Origin: Thermococcus paralvinellae
GTDB taxonomy: Archaea; Methanobacteriota_B; Thermococci; Thermococcales; Thermococcaceae
Direction of reading: 5' to 3'
Assembly: GCA_015662175.1 (NCBI GenBank)
Contig: DQUR01000184.1
Coordinates: forward strand, 1 to 15,111
DNA length: 15,111 nucleotides
Shown here piece by piece: positions 7,110 to 13,921 of this stretch. The notes below the pieces were generated by a model. The model saw only the letters and a list, made by a program, of their open reading frames with translations, ran no database searches and was not told where the DNA came from. The stretch's first letter is position 1; every line of letters begins with the position of its first letter. A program made the position numbers and the translations under genes.

Positions 7110-7910
7110 TCACTTTCTCCAGCCCCTCCAGATTAAATTTGCCCCATCAGTCGATTCCATAATGCCATCACAGACATAGCTGACCACAAAATCAATCAAA
7201 GCATTTTTATCAAAGATGGTGGGTTTTTCAAAACCGAAAAAATACTTCGCTTCAAAGAAACCCATGTGCAAAAATCGGAGGGGATTTAACAACGCAATAT
7301 CTCCCTTAATCTTTAAATCGAAGGGAAAGTCAGAAATTATCGTTTTCAAATCCTTTTCTCTTGCAATTTCTGTTAGTTTTTCCTCATCCGGGAATAGGAC
7401 GTCCTCTGGTGAGCCTTCGATTTCCTCATATTCCCATTTTGGGAAGGTATACCTAATCCCAACCTTTACCGGAATTAAACCCGCTTTTTCGGCAAAGCCG
7501 ACCATAGCTCTAGCATTGAAGCTTAGGAAGACTAAAGCTTCTCCATTATCCCTAAGTTTTGGCCATTTTCTTGGGGGAAACTCAAGCTCCGCTTCAAGTA
7601 TGGGCCTTAGAAACTCTAAATGCGTGCCCTTAATCCGTTCAATGTTCTCTTTAATTCTCTTTTCCTTAATCAGCAAATCAAGCTTGGAATATACGGTAAC
7701 CTGTTTCGCCCCAATTTTTTCTCTGAGCTTTCCGATCACGAAGCTGTTACCTATAATTGCACTCTTGTCGCTCCTGTCCCTTGCTATGATGAACAGCTTA
7801 TCATCTTCGCTGTCATAAATTACCTCATCAATGGAAAAGTGGACGTCCTCAAAGCCATATCTTTTTCGTATTTCCCTAACTTTTTCTGCAATAAATTCTT
7901 TTGTAAACAT
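7110..7910 (-). CDS. Uncharacterised protein, KH-like plus degenerate PP-loop-like
   Basis: I do not recognise this 266-residue protein as a named family. Residues about 40-85 (SDKSAIIGNSFVIGKLREKI, then QVTVYSKLDLLIKEKR) resemble the KH-like module that precedes PP-loop ATP-pyrophosphatase domains in some archaeal proteins. Residues 126-150 (LVFLSFNARAMVGFAEKAG, then LIPVKV) resemble the start of a PP-loop domain, but the SGGxDS nucleotide loop reads SFNARA, so ATP use would be lost. The rest (FPKWEYEEIEGSPEDVLFPD, KDLKTIISDFPFDLKIKG, FFEAKYFFGFEKP) has no cysteine pair of the thiolation enzymes. These comparisons are from memory and are inference. The gene starts 4 nt after the 88-residue gene, whose TGA lies inside this gene's AGGTGAT ribosome binding site, so the two are coupled. 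Confidence 0.72.
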   Translation of the reverse strand: MFTKEFIAEKVREIRKRYGFEDVHFSIDEVIYDSEDDKLFIIARDRSDKSAIIGNSFVIGKLREKIGAKQVTVYSKLDLLIKEKRIKENIERIKGTHLEFLRPILEAELEFPPRKWPKLRDNGEALVFLSFNARAMVGFAEKAGLIPVKVGIRYTFPKWEYEEIEGSPEDVLFPDEEKLTEIAREKDLKTIISDFPFDLKIKGDIALLNPLRFLHMGFFEAKYFFGFEKPTIFDKNALIDFVVSYVCDGIMESTDGANLIWRGWRK

Positions 7911-7914
7911 TAAA

Positions 7915-8181
7915 TCACCTAGGCTCTATGCATTCATAAATCTCCTTCGCTATCTTTAATGCCTCCTCCTTATCATCGGTGTCTTTCACAATAATCTTCC
8001 CGCTCGGAAACACACTTATATCGTATTTCTTCTTGATCAGTGCCAAGAATCGCGTAACCCTCTTTATCTGAAATCCCTTCTCCGCTAAGCACTCACAGAG
8101 CTCTTCAATATCAATGTCATAGTCTTCTTCAGGAGTTATGTTTATGGCCTTCAAACCGGTGCATGGTTTTGCAATGAGCAT
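7915..8181 (-). CDS. Small conserved protein, possibly one TBP-like repeat
   Basis: This 88-residue protein is the first gene of the minus-strand operon. The start is the ATG at 8181, not an in-frame ATG 48 bases upstream at 8229: GGTGAT sits 5 nt before 8181, and a TATA box (8213-8224) would place the transcription start downstream of 8229. The sequence runs MLIAKPCTGLKAIN, a helix IEELCECLAEKGFQIKRV, then LALIKKKYDISVFPSGKIIV and a closing helix EEALKIAKEIYECI. The strand pair with FPSGKIIV followed by a helix is like one half-repeat of a TATA-binding-protein fold. That is a fold guess only; no function is claimed. It is coupled to the next gene through overlap of its stop with the ribosome binding site. 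Confidence 0.75.
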   Translation of the reverse strand: MLIAKPCTGLKAINITPEEDYDIDIEELCECLAEKGFQIKRVTRFLALIKKKYDISVFPSGKIIVKDTDDKEEALKIAKEIYECIEPR

Positions 8182-8212
8182 GAGGATCACCCAGTGGAAT
8201 TTAGGGGAGAGG

Positions 8213-8224
8213 GATAAAAATATT
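8213..8224 (-). promoter_or_regulatory. TATA box for the four-gene minus-strand operon
   Basis: On the minus strand the sequence reads AATATTTTTATC, centred about 37 nt before the ATG at 8181. It separates this operon from the cysteine desulfurase gene, which ends at 8234, and it rules out the longer start at 8229. Confidence 0.6.
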
Positions 8225-8233
8225 ACCATTCAA

Positions 8234-9424
8234 TTAACGCAGGCTTTTAACGAGCTCCTCCAAGACATCCAAAAACGTCTCAACCTCTTCAACGCTGTTA
8301 TAAACGTGAAACGATGCCCTCACTGTTCCGTTAATTCCCAAACGCTTCATAACCGGCAGGGCACAGTGGTGCCCTGAGCGAACCATTATCTTGTGTTCGT
8401 CCAATATGGCGGCGACATCATGTGGATGCAATGGTGGCACGTTAAAGCTAACAACCCCGGCGTGTTTTTTTAAATTTCTTGGTCCATACCATGGGATTTC
8501 GAGCTCCGTTAGACCTTTGGTTGTTTTTTTGACAAGCTTGCGTTCTTGTTTTTCAATTTTATCCAGCCCAATCTTTTCAATGTACTTGATTCCAGCCGCC
8601 AATCCGATAGCCCCACCGATGTTTGGGGTGCCGGCTTCATACCTCTCAGGAGGAGATGTGAGCTTATAAAAGTAAAGATCAACGTCCTCAATGGTTCCCC
8701 CGCCTATTAGTGGGGGTTCAAATATGTCAAACATCTCTTCGTTAATATACAAAACCCCAATGCCCGTTGGCCCCAGTGGTCCCTTGTGGCCGGAGAAAGC
8801 TAAAAAATCTGCGTGCAGCTTTCTTACATCAACCTCCATGTGTCCCACACTTTGGGCTGCATCCACGACAAATATCGCTCCTTCCTCTTTTGCCATCTTT
8901 CCAATCTCTTCAACCTCATGGATGACTCCCAAAGCGTTGGAGACGTGCTGAACTGCGACGAGCTTTGCACCCTTAATCTTTTTCTCGGCATCCGCTAAAT
9001 CAAGGTTTCCCTCGTCGTCGCCTTTGATGATTTCAAGCTTTGCCCCGTACTTCTTTGAAACCCTCTGCCAGGGAAGCAAATCGGAGTGATGCTCGTAGGG
9101 TGTTGTTACTATTTTATCTCCCCTATTCCACTCCAGTCCAAGGGCTACAAGGTTTAAGCTCTCACTTGCGTTTTTCGTGAAAACTATCTCCTCGAACTTT
9201 GCACCGATGAACTCGGCAACGATTTTTCTAGATTCCTCGTATTTGTGCGTTGCCATTTGTGAAAGCCTGTGGACACCTCTATGAACGTTTGCCCTGTATT
9301 TGAGGTAGTATTCGTCCATGGCTTTAACAACGGGAATTGGCGTTAGGCTTGTGGCTGTGTTGTCAAAGTAGATGACCTCTTGTGTAAGGGGGATGTCCTT
9401 TCTAACATCGTCCGGAATTCTCAT
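8234..9424 (-). CDS. sufS: Cysteine desulfurase, SufS/CsdA type
   Basis: This 396-residue PLP enzyme converts L-cysteine to L-alanine and passes the sulfur, as a persulfide, to Fe-S cluster assembly or thiolation pathways. Visible motifs: YFDNTATSLTP (19-29), NVHRGVHRLS (46-55), TKNASESLNL (83-92), HHSDLLPWQ (112-120), VVDAAQSVGH (186-195) holding the PLP-ring Asp188, SGHKGPLGPTG (211-221) with PLP-binding Lys214, YEAGTPN (262-268) and RSGHHCALP (349-357) with the active-site Cys354. The short SGHK and GHHC segments are of the group II (SufS) kind. The start is ATG 9424, with AGGTGGT ahead of it and a TATA box centred 36 nt upstream; an in-frame ATG at 9448 lacks both. No sufBCD or sufE-like gene is next to it. 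Confidence 0.93.
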   Translation of the reverse strand: MRIPDDVRKDIPLTQEVIYFDNTATSLTPIPVVKAMDEYYLKYRANVHRGVHRLSQMATHKYEESRKIVAEFIGAKFEEIVFTKNASESLNLVALGLEWNRGDKIVTTPYEHHSDLLPWQRVSKKYGAKLEIIKGDDEGNLDLADAEKKIKGAKLVAVQHVSNALGVIHEVEEIGKMAKEEGAIFVVDAAQSVGHMEVDVRKLHADFLAFSGHKGPLGPTGIGVLYINEEMFDIFEPPLIGGGTIEDVDLYFYKLTSPPERYEAGTPNIGGAIGLAAGIKYIEKIGLDKIEKQERKLVKKTTKGLTELEIPWYGPRNLKKHAGVVSFNVPPLHPHDVAAILDEHKIMVRSGHHCALPVMKRLGINGTVRASFHVYNSVEEVETFLDVLEELVKSLR

Positions 9425-9454
9425 TTCAAACCACCTGTGAAGACTCATTCAAGG

Positions 9455-9465
9455 AACTATAAAGG
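9455..9465 (-). promoter_or_regulatory. TATA box for the cysteine desulfurase gene
   Basis: The minus strand reads CCTTTATAGTT, centred 36 nt before the ATG at 9424. It faces away from the promoter of the membrane-protein gene and lies about 17 bp from the nearest copy of the repeated ATGGAACA element. Confidence 0.6.
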
Positions 9466-9481
9466 GTTTGCTCCTCAAATG

Positions 9482-9538
9482 TGTTCCATTCATTTGTTCT
9501 ATTTATGGAACAAAATTTTATAAATTATGGAACAAATT
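9482..9538. promoter_or_regulatory. Four-copy ATGGAACAAAT element, probable operator
   Basis: Copies: TGTTCCAT at 9482-9489 (minus orientation), ATTTGTTCTAT at 9492-9502 (minus), ATGGAACAAAA at 9505-9515 (plus) and ATGGAACAAAT at 9527-9537 (plus). The middle two form a palindrome about 9503/9504 with 9 of 10 matching bases per arm, and TTATGGAACAAA (9503-9514, 9525-9536) repeats directly at a 22-bp step. The last two copies flank the TATA box at 9516-9525. This looks like the binding site of a dimeric repressor acting on the membrane-protein gene, and perhaps on the divergent desulfurase gene. The regulator is not identifiable from the window. Confidence 0.6.
9516..9525 (+). promoter_or_regulatory. 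TATA box for the ECF S-component-like gene
   Basis: TTTTATAAAT lies between two copies of the ATGGAACA element. Its centre is 37 nt before ATG 9557 but only about 7 nt before ATG 9527, so transcription should begin downstream of 9527 and the protein should start at 9557. Confidence 0.6.
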
Positions 9539-9556
9539 TGGAAAATGGTGACGGAA

Positions 9557-10132
9557 ATGAAATCAAGGGAGATCGCTCTAATTGGAATAATGCTGGCTCT
9601 CAGTTTGATGTTAAATGTCTCACCTCTTAAGGTGCCTACCCAGTGGGGTATGACAATTGATTTGGTTGCAATACCAGTGGTTGTTGTTTACCTCTTACTG
9701 GGCTATACAAGTTCCTTGATATCTCTAGCGTTGCTCTTCGTTGGACTCAGCATAGTGTCCCCAGCATCATGGCTTGGTGCCAGCATGAAGTTTTTTGCAA
9801 CACTCTGTGTAATACTGGGTATGGAGATAGCGAAAAAACTCACAAACTTTAATCCAGAGAGAAAAAGGCTCATTGCATTTATCCTCTCCGCTTATCTGAT
9901 TAGCATTGCAATTAGAATACCCCTCATGGTTGGACTGAACTATTATTATGCACTTCCAATATGGCTCGGTATTCCTAGGGAGCAGGTTATCCCAAAAATT
10001 GAAGAGTGGTTTCACATCCCGTTTTGGCTTGTCATAGCAATTCCAAATGCCATTCAGAATGCCATGGATGTAATCGGGGGGATCCTGATAAGTTTGCCTG
10101 TAATTAGAGCACTACCTCACATTTTGGAGTGA
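9557..10132 (+). CDS. ECF transporter S-component-like membrane protein
   Basis: This protein of 191 residues has about six hydrophobic segments: REIALIGIMLALSLMLNV at the N-terminus, then VPTQWGMTIDLVAIPVVVVY, LISLALLFVGLSIVSPASWLG, FFATLCVILGMEIA, a central RLIAFILSAYLISIAIRIPL and a last helix near IGGILISLP. Size and layout, with a short polar start, the PTQWGMTIDLVAIP loop and ASWLGASMKF, resemble substrate-binding S components of energy-coupling-factor transporters of the riboflavin-type (RibU-like) group. It lacks the usual BioY features, so biotin is not favoured. No ATPase (EcfA) or EcfT gene is near, so it would share a general ECF module. ATG 9557 with GGTGACGG at 9547-9554 is preferred over ATG 9527, which overlaps the operator repeat. 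Its last 16 bp overlap the converging epimerase gene. Confidence 0.7.
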   Translation: MKSREIALIGIMLALSLMLNVSPLKVPTQWGMTIDLVAIPVVVVYLLLGYTSSLISLALLFVGLSIVSPASWLGASMKFFATLCVILGMEIAKKLTNFNPERKRLIAFILSAYLISIAIRIPLMVGLNYYYALPIWLGIPREQVIPKIEEWFHIPFWLVIAIPNAIQNAMDVIGGILISLPVIRALPHILE

Positions 10133-11682
10133 TTCTCCTTTGACCTGCTTTCGCCTACCTTTTCCGGTTTTAGACCCCTGATCATGAGGTAATCGTTCCA
10201 TTTTCTTGCATATTCAAGGAAATATTTATCCCCGGTAACATCATAGAGCCACTTTAGAAGTCTGATATGCAAGCGATGGTAGAATTCGCTGGCATCTCCG
10301 TGAATGTTTGAGTACCTTGACCATGAGCCGGTATCAAATATAGGGAGCGCATTCCTCACAGCTTGGACCCCATTTTGGAAAAGCTGCCAAGCTTTTTCAT
10401 CATGGGTCACCTGCCAGTAATAGTAAAGCCCTTGCAGGGCTATGATGTGTCCATTTAGAACGAGCTCATTTGAGTTGTAGTTGTATTCGAGATACCAATC
10501 TCCATATTTCGTGTGTGAGACAAAACCATTCATGCTTAACGGCAAATCAAAGGAATTCACCAGTCCCCTTGCTATCCTTAAATAGGTCTCGTTGCCCGTT
10601 AGGTTATATGCTATGGCATAGACCCCAGCACCCATGCCTTGGGCGTATCCGGAAACCCAGGGGATAGAGGAGTTTTCAAAGTGGAAGTAACTCTTAAACA
10701 GCACATACTCTTTTCCGTTGTATCTTCCATATTGGGCATACTGACTGAGCTCCTTCAGGATTCGGAGGGCTTTTTCATTCTGCTTTCTCTGAAAGTATAC
10801 TTCGGTCCAATGGATTGCTGTTACTGGATAGAGGTTGAAGCCCCTGCCGGTGTAATATACAAAGGGCAGGGAGGAGTTAAAAGAATCGCTAATCCTAAAT
10901 ATTGAATAGTATGGTGAGTCATTGGAAAAAACAAGTGCAGAAAAATCTTTGGTCGGAGAAGTGTGGTGGGAATAGTAGGCGTTATTTGCTTTCAGTTCTG
11001 CCAAGAGAATTTTGTATTCAACGTCATTTAGTTCCCTCCACGTTGCAAGCTCCCCAAAAGCCCTAACGGCATAAAAAGAGTCCCTGTAACTCCTCAGATA
11101 ACTCAGGTCATTTGTCTCTTTATATTGTTGCCAGAACCCTTTTCTGATCTTCATATTTTTCTCGATTTCTTTTGAAAGCTCTTCGTAAAAGCTGGTATTT
11201 TTTGCTCTCATTAAAAGAGCTTCTTCAGGCGTTAAGAAAACCTCTCTGGGGACATCTTGTCCAATTACCCCCGATTTCTTCTTATCTATCCTGACCCTGA
11301 ACGTATTGTCCTCCTTGTAAATCTTTAGGGTGATAAGAATCTCATCCCCAGTTTTAAATGTTTCAGAAAGGAATTCTCTAATCTTGAACTTTTTCCCATA
11401 CCAATTTTTTAGAAATCCTTTAACTGTGAAAGTTACTGGAACCTCCCCGTTATTTTCGTTTACCCTTCCGATAAGAATGGGAGTATTCAGGACGTCAATA
11501 GTTTTGTTTGCTATTGTAAGATTAAACTCTGCAACCTCAAAAATGGCATCTTCTTCTTCGATTTGGACAAAAACTTTGATTGGGCAGTTGTGATTATGGG
11601 AATGAAAAGACGTCTCAACGGAGATACAGCCTAAGAACATCATGACAGTCATTAATATAATGATAAATTTTGTCAATTTCAT
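10117..11682 (-). CDS. Secreted lipoprotein with D-glucuronyl C5-epimerase domain
   Basis: Starting from ATG 11682 the protein has 521 residues. It opens MKLTKFIIIL with a hydrophobic stretch and lipobox FLGC (Cys19), so it should be anchored outside the membrane. A Met 38 codons upstream (11796) is rejected: a TATA box lies between, and 11682 has its own GGGGAT site. The middle region (about 20-230) is not recognised. The C-terminal part matches the glucuronyl C5-epimerase family: GRGFNLYPVTAIHW, IPWVSGYAQGMGAGVYAIAY, LTGNETYLRIA, LNGHIIALQGLYYYWQVT, FDTGSWSRYS and FYHRLHIRLLKWLYDVTGDK. Animal and bacterial members flip C5 of uronic acids in polysaccharides; the archaeal substrate is unknown, perhaps a surface glycan. 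Several Asn-X-Ser/Thr sites occur. The epimerase call is good at family level, the reaction is not proven. Confidence 0.8.
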   Translation of the reverse strand: MKLTKFIIILMTVMMFLGCISVETSFHSHNHNCPIKVFVQIEEEDAIFEVAEFNLTIANKTIDVLNTPILIGRVNENNGEVPVTFTVKGFLKNWYGKKFKIREFLSETFKTGDEILITLKIYKEDNTFRVRIDKKKSGVIGQDVPREVFLTPEEALLMRAKNTSFYEELSKEIEKNMKIRKGFWQQYKETNDLSYLRSYRDSFYAVRAFGELATWRELNDVEYKILLAELKANNAYYSHHTSPTKDFSALVFSNDSPYYSIFRISDSFNSSLPFVYYTGRGFNLYPVTAIHWTEVYFQRKQNEKALRILKELSQYAQYGRYNGKEYVLFKSYFHFENSSIPWVSGYAQGMGAGVYAIAYNLTGNETYLRIARGLVNSFDLPLSMNGFVSHTKYGDWYLEYNYNSNELVLNGHIIALQGLYYYWQVTHDEKAWQLFQNGVQAVRNALPIFDTGSWSRYSNIHGDASEFYHRLHIRLLKWLYDVTGDKYFLEYARKWNDYLMIRGLKPEKVGESRSKENHSKM

Positions 11683-11712
11683 ACTATCCCCATAGGAAAA
11701 ATATCCTAGGGC

Positions 11713-11722
11713 AATATAAACC
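11713..11722 (-). promoter_or_regulatory. TATA box for the epimerase-like lipoprotein gene
   Basis: The minus strand reads GGTTTATATT, centred about 35 nt before ATG 11682. An 8-bp copy of the same element, GGTTTATA, lies 13 bp further upstream (11728-11735) and could be a second TATA or half of a regulator site. Confidence 0.55.
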
Positions 11723-11742
11723 TTTAGTATAAACCAAGGAAT

Positions 11743-11752
11743 AATTTTATAA
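11743..11752 (+). promoter_or_regulatory. TATA box for the ThiR-type regulator gene
   Basis: AATTTTATAA is centred about 36 nt before ATG 11784. It points away from the epimerase promoter, with about 20 bp between the two elements. Confidence 0.6.
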
Positions 11753-11783
11753 CTAGGTTTTAAAAACAAATGACGGGATAAAA

Positions 11784-12677
11784 ATGAAAACACCATGTGT
11801 CTTTTGGGTTGAAGAGATCATGCCTGTCTTAAGGGCTAAAGTTGCTCAGAGATTATATAAGGAAGGATTTACCCAGGTAAAGATAGCCGATTACTTAGGA
11901 ATAACCCAGGCGATGGTCAGCAAGTATCTGGCCGGTAGATATAAGAAGCTAGAGGAGGAGTTGGATGAGAAAATTGAAGAAATTGCAGAGGAAATTGCAA
12001 AACTCATAATCTATGGTGCCAAAAAAGAGGAAATTATAAAATTTACGGCAAGAAAGTTTTTTGAGCTTTTTCAGAGTGGACTCCTGTGTAAATATTATGC
12101 AGAATACGCCGGGGTTAAAGAATCAATCTGCAGGGAAATTTTTATGGCCATGCCATCAAGGAGCGAGGTTTTGGAAAGGCTTAATTTAGCTTTAAGTGAA
12201 CTTTTACAGGACGATAAGTTCCTTCAGCTGATTCCCGAAATCAGGAGCAACATAGCTTACGCCTTACCAAGACCCAAGGATTTTGGCGATGTGGCCGCGA
12301 TTCCAGGGAGGATAACGATTGTAAAGGGAAAGGCTTTTGCCTTACCACCGGAATTTGGAGTGAGCAGGCATACAGCAAAGATTCTTCTTGAGCTCTCAAA
12401 GGTTGCTCCGGAAATTAGGAGTGTCCTCAACATAAAATTTGATGGAGGAATTGACAAAGCCCTCAAAAAAGCGGGATTTAAAGTGGAGAGCATGGAGGAA
12501 AAGAAGAGGGATGAGAACAAAACTGTTGATCTGATAGTTCAACTTTTTAAGGAAAAGGGTATCCTGGATGCTGTGGTAGACAGAGGAGCCTTTGGAATTG
12601 AGCCGTGCGTTTACATCTTTGGAAGGGATCCAATTGAAGTTATTGAAAAGGTAAAAAGACTGGAGCAATACCTTTGA
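11784..12677 (+). CDS. thiR: ThiR-type regulator: HTH plus ThiN domain
   Basis: This 297-residue protein starts MKTPC, as is typical of this family, and has a helix-turn-helix at about 29-51 (FTQVKIADYLGITQAMVSKY). A Glu/Lys-rich helical linker follows (KLEEELDEKIEEIAEEIAKL, about 55-75). The C-terminal half (about 125-297) is a ThiN domain, the thiamin-phosphate-synthase fold otherwise fused to ThiD: RSNIAYALPRPKDFGDVAAI, PGRITIVKGKAFALPPEFG, HTAKILLELSKVAP, FDGGIDKALKKAGF, IVDRGAFGIEPCVYIFG-like ending. In Archaea, HTH-ThiN proteins are described as ThiR, repressors of thiamin genes that bind thiamin phosphates. ATG 11784 has a weak GGGAT site but a well-placed TATA box; a second Met at residue 13 would remove the conserved start. 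The YjbQ gene follows after 60 bp. Confidence 0.87.
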   Translation: MKTPCVFWVEEIMPVLRAKVAQRLYKEGFTQVKIADYLGITQAMVSKYLAGRYKKLEEELDEKIEEIAEEIAKLIIYGAKKEEIIKFTARKFFELFQSGLLCKYYAEYAGVKESICREIFMAMPSRSEVLERLNLALSELLQDDKFLQLIPEIRSNIAYALPRPKDFGDVAAIPGRITIVKGKAFALPPEFGVSRHTAKILLELSKVAPEIRSVLNIKFDGGIDKALKKAGFKVESMEEKKRDENKTVDLIVQLFKEKGILDAVVDRGAFGIEPCVYIFGRDPIEVIEKVKRLEQYL

Positions 12678-12737
12678 GTTAAACCTCAGACCACAAACCT
12701 AATAGGCTTTGAAGTTTGAGTTAATTCGGGTGATGAT

Positions 12738-13151
12738 ATGAGGATAGTTAGGAAGGAGCTCCAGCTATCCACAGGGGGAGAAATCGACCTCATTGATATA
12801 ACGCGTGAGGTTGAAAGATTCGTTGAGGAAAGCGGAATAGCCAATGGACAGGTTTTGATATTCGTCCCAGGAGCAACGGGAGCGGTTGTAACTATTGAAC
12901 ATGAAAGCGGACTTCTTGAGGATTTTAAAAGAATATTAAGGGAGCTTGTTCCAAAAGGACAGGGTTATAAACATGATTTGATCGATAACAATGCCCACTC
13001 CCATTTAAGGGCCTCCCTGCTCGGACCATCGCTGGTTTTACCGGTCATCGATGGCGAGCTTATGAGGGGCATCTGGCAACAGATATTCTTCGTTGAGCTC
13101 GACGTAAGGCCAAGAAGAAGGAAAATAATTCTACAGGCCATTGGGGAGTGA
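12738..13151 (+). CDS. yjbQ: YjbQ/UPF0047 family protein (secondary thiamin-phosphate synthase)
   Basis: This 137-residue single-domain protein has the UPF0047 pattern: the EIDLIDITREVERFVEESG helix entry, GQVLIFVPGATGAVVTIEHE (about 42-61), DLIDNNAHSHLRASLLGPS (about 81-99) and WQQIFFVELDVRPRRRKI near the end. The conserved Glu/His in TIEHE and the HSHLRAS loop line the expected metal-containing active site. The E. coli member YjbQ has weak thiamin-phosphate synthase activity; the true role is unsettled. Length is normal. GGGTGATG at 12728-12735 sets the ATG. No clear TATA box lies in the 60-bp gap after the ThiR-type gene, so both may be read from one promoter, which fits a thiamin link. 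Confidence 0.9.
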   Translation: MRIVRKELQLSTGGEIDLIDITREVERFVEESGIANGQVLIFVPGATGAVVTIEHESGLLEDFKRILRELVPKGQGYKHDLIDNNAHSHLRASLLGPSLVLPVIDGELMRGIWQQIFFVELDVRPRRRKIILQAIGE

Positions 13152-13165
13152 TCTTCCTTTTAGTT

Positions 13166-13921
13166 TTAGATTTCCACATACGTGAAGTCCCTCGCAATTA
13201 TGTAACCATAGTCCCTGACAATATCTTCAAGCTTTTCTTGAGTGTAGTTACTGTGGCTTATGTGAGCAAAAACTATCTTTTTGGCTTCAACCTTTTGGGC
13301 CAGCTTTATTGCATCCTCAACACCCAGGTGCGTTCCGGGAATTGATTGCTTCCGGGTCATCTCCGCTATAAGTAGGTCAACACCTCTCATAACCTCAATG
13401 GCATTTTCGTCATTCAGAATCTCCGGTCCTGTATCTCCGGTAATTGCGATTCTATTCTTTCCAATTTCAATGACAAATCCCCCCGCAAACTCTATTGGTT
13501 GGTGCACCGTCGGAAAGTGATAAACCCTGAATCCGAAGTCATACCAGCGGTTGAATTCTAAGGGTATATACTTCCAGTCTCTCCCACCCAGGAAAAGCTC
13601 CTGCAGGTGTTTTGCAATATTTACTGCGTATTCGTGGGAATAAAACTTAATCCCCCTGAAAATCTGTAACTCTGGAAGCCCAGCTATGTGGTCAAAGTGG
13701 GCATGGGTTATGAAGACCTTCTTCACATCCATATTCAGATGTTTCAGATGATAATGCAGATCAGGTGAGGGGTCAACCAGTGCCTTTATTTCCGGTATGA
13801 AGACTGAAAAACGAGTTCTCATGTATTGGGGATATTTTCTTGCCCTAACACAGTTCTCACAGTTGCACAGAGGTCTGGGAGTTCCGCTGTAAGAGCCGGA
13901 ACCAAGGATTATTACCCTCAT
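13166..13921 (-). CDS. PhnP-like metallo-beta-lactamase-fold hydrolase
   Basis: This 251-residue enzyme begins MRVIILGSGSYSGTPRPLCN. Numbered from ATG 13921, it has the CNCENC cluster (Cys19, 21, 24) that binds a structural zinc in PhnP-type phosphodiesterases, ALVDPSPDL (47-55), and the catalytic metal motif THAHFDH (72-78). Further metal ligands are probably in FPTVHQP, ITGDTGP and the late AHISHSN. PhnP cleaves cyclic ribose phosphates in the phosphonate pathway; relatives are general phosphodiesterases, so the substrate here is open. A GTG at 13930 is also in frame, but it overlaps the GGGTGA ribosome binding site that serves ATG 13921, so the ATG is chosen. The gene converges on yjbQ with 14 bp between them. 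A weak TATA-like GGTTTAATG lies about 38 nt upstream. Confidence 0.88.
   Translation of the reverse strand: MRVIILGSGSYSGTPRPLCNCENCVRARKYPQYMRTRFSVFIPEIKALVDPSPDLHYHLKHLNMDVKKVFITHAHFDHIAGLPELQIFRGIKFYSHEYAVNIAKHLQELFLGGRDWKYIPLEFNRWYDFGFRVYHFPTVHQPIEFAGGFVIEIGKNRIAITGDTGPEILNDENAIEVMRGVDLLIAEMTRKQSIPGTHLGVEDAIKLAQKVEAKKIVFAHISHSNYTQEKLEDIVRDYGYIIARDFTYVEI

Noticed and set aside
8182..8229. 16-residue longer start of the 88-residue protein
   Set aside because: The ribosome binding site and TATA box both point to 8181.
9527..10132. Biotin transporter BioY
   Set aside because: Size and topology fit any ECF S component, but the BioY-type substrate-loop features were not seen; the WGMTIDLVAIP loop is closer to the riboflavin-type group.
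11715..11735. Two TATAAACC copies 13 bp apart as a ThiR operator
   Set aside because: One copy is the TATA box of the epimerase gene; two short copies alone do not support an operator.
11683..11796. N-terminal extension of the epimerase lipoprotein by 38 residues
   Set aside because: It overlaps the divergent regulator start and contains the TATA box; the inner ATG gives a proper lipoprotein signal.
12731..12737. TGATGAT as the C box of a C/D guide RNA
   Set aside because: It is the ribosome binding site of yjbQ, and no D box follows at a fitting distance.
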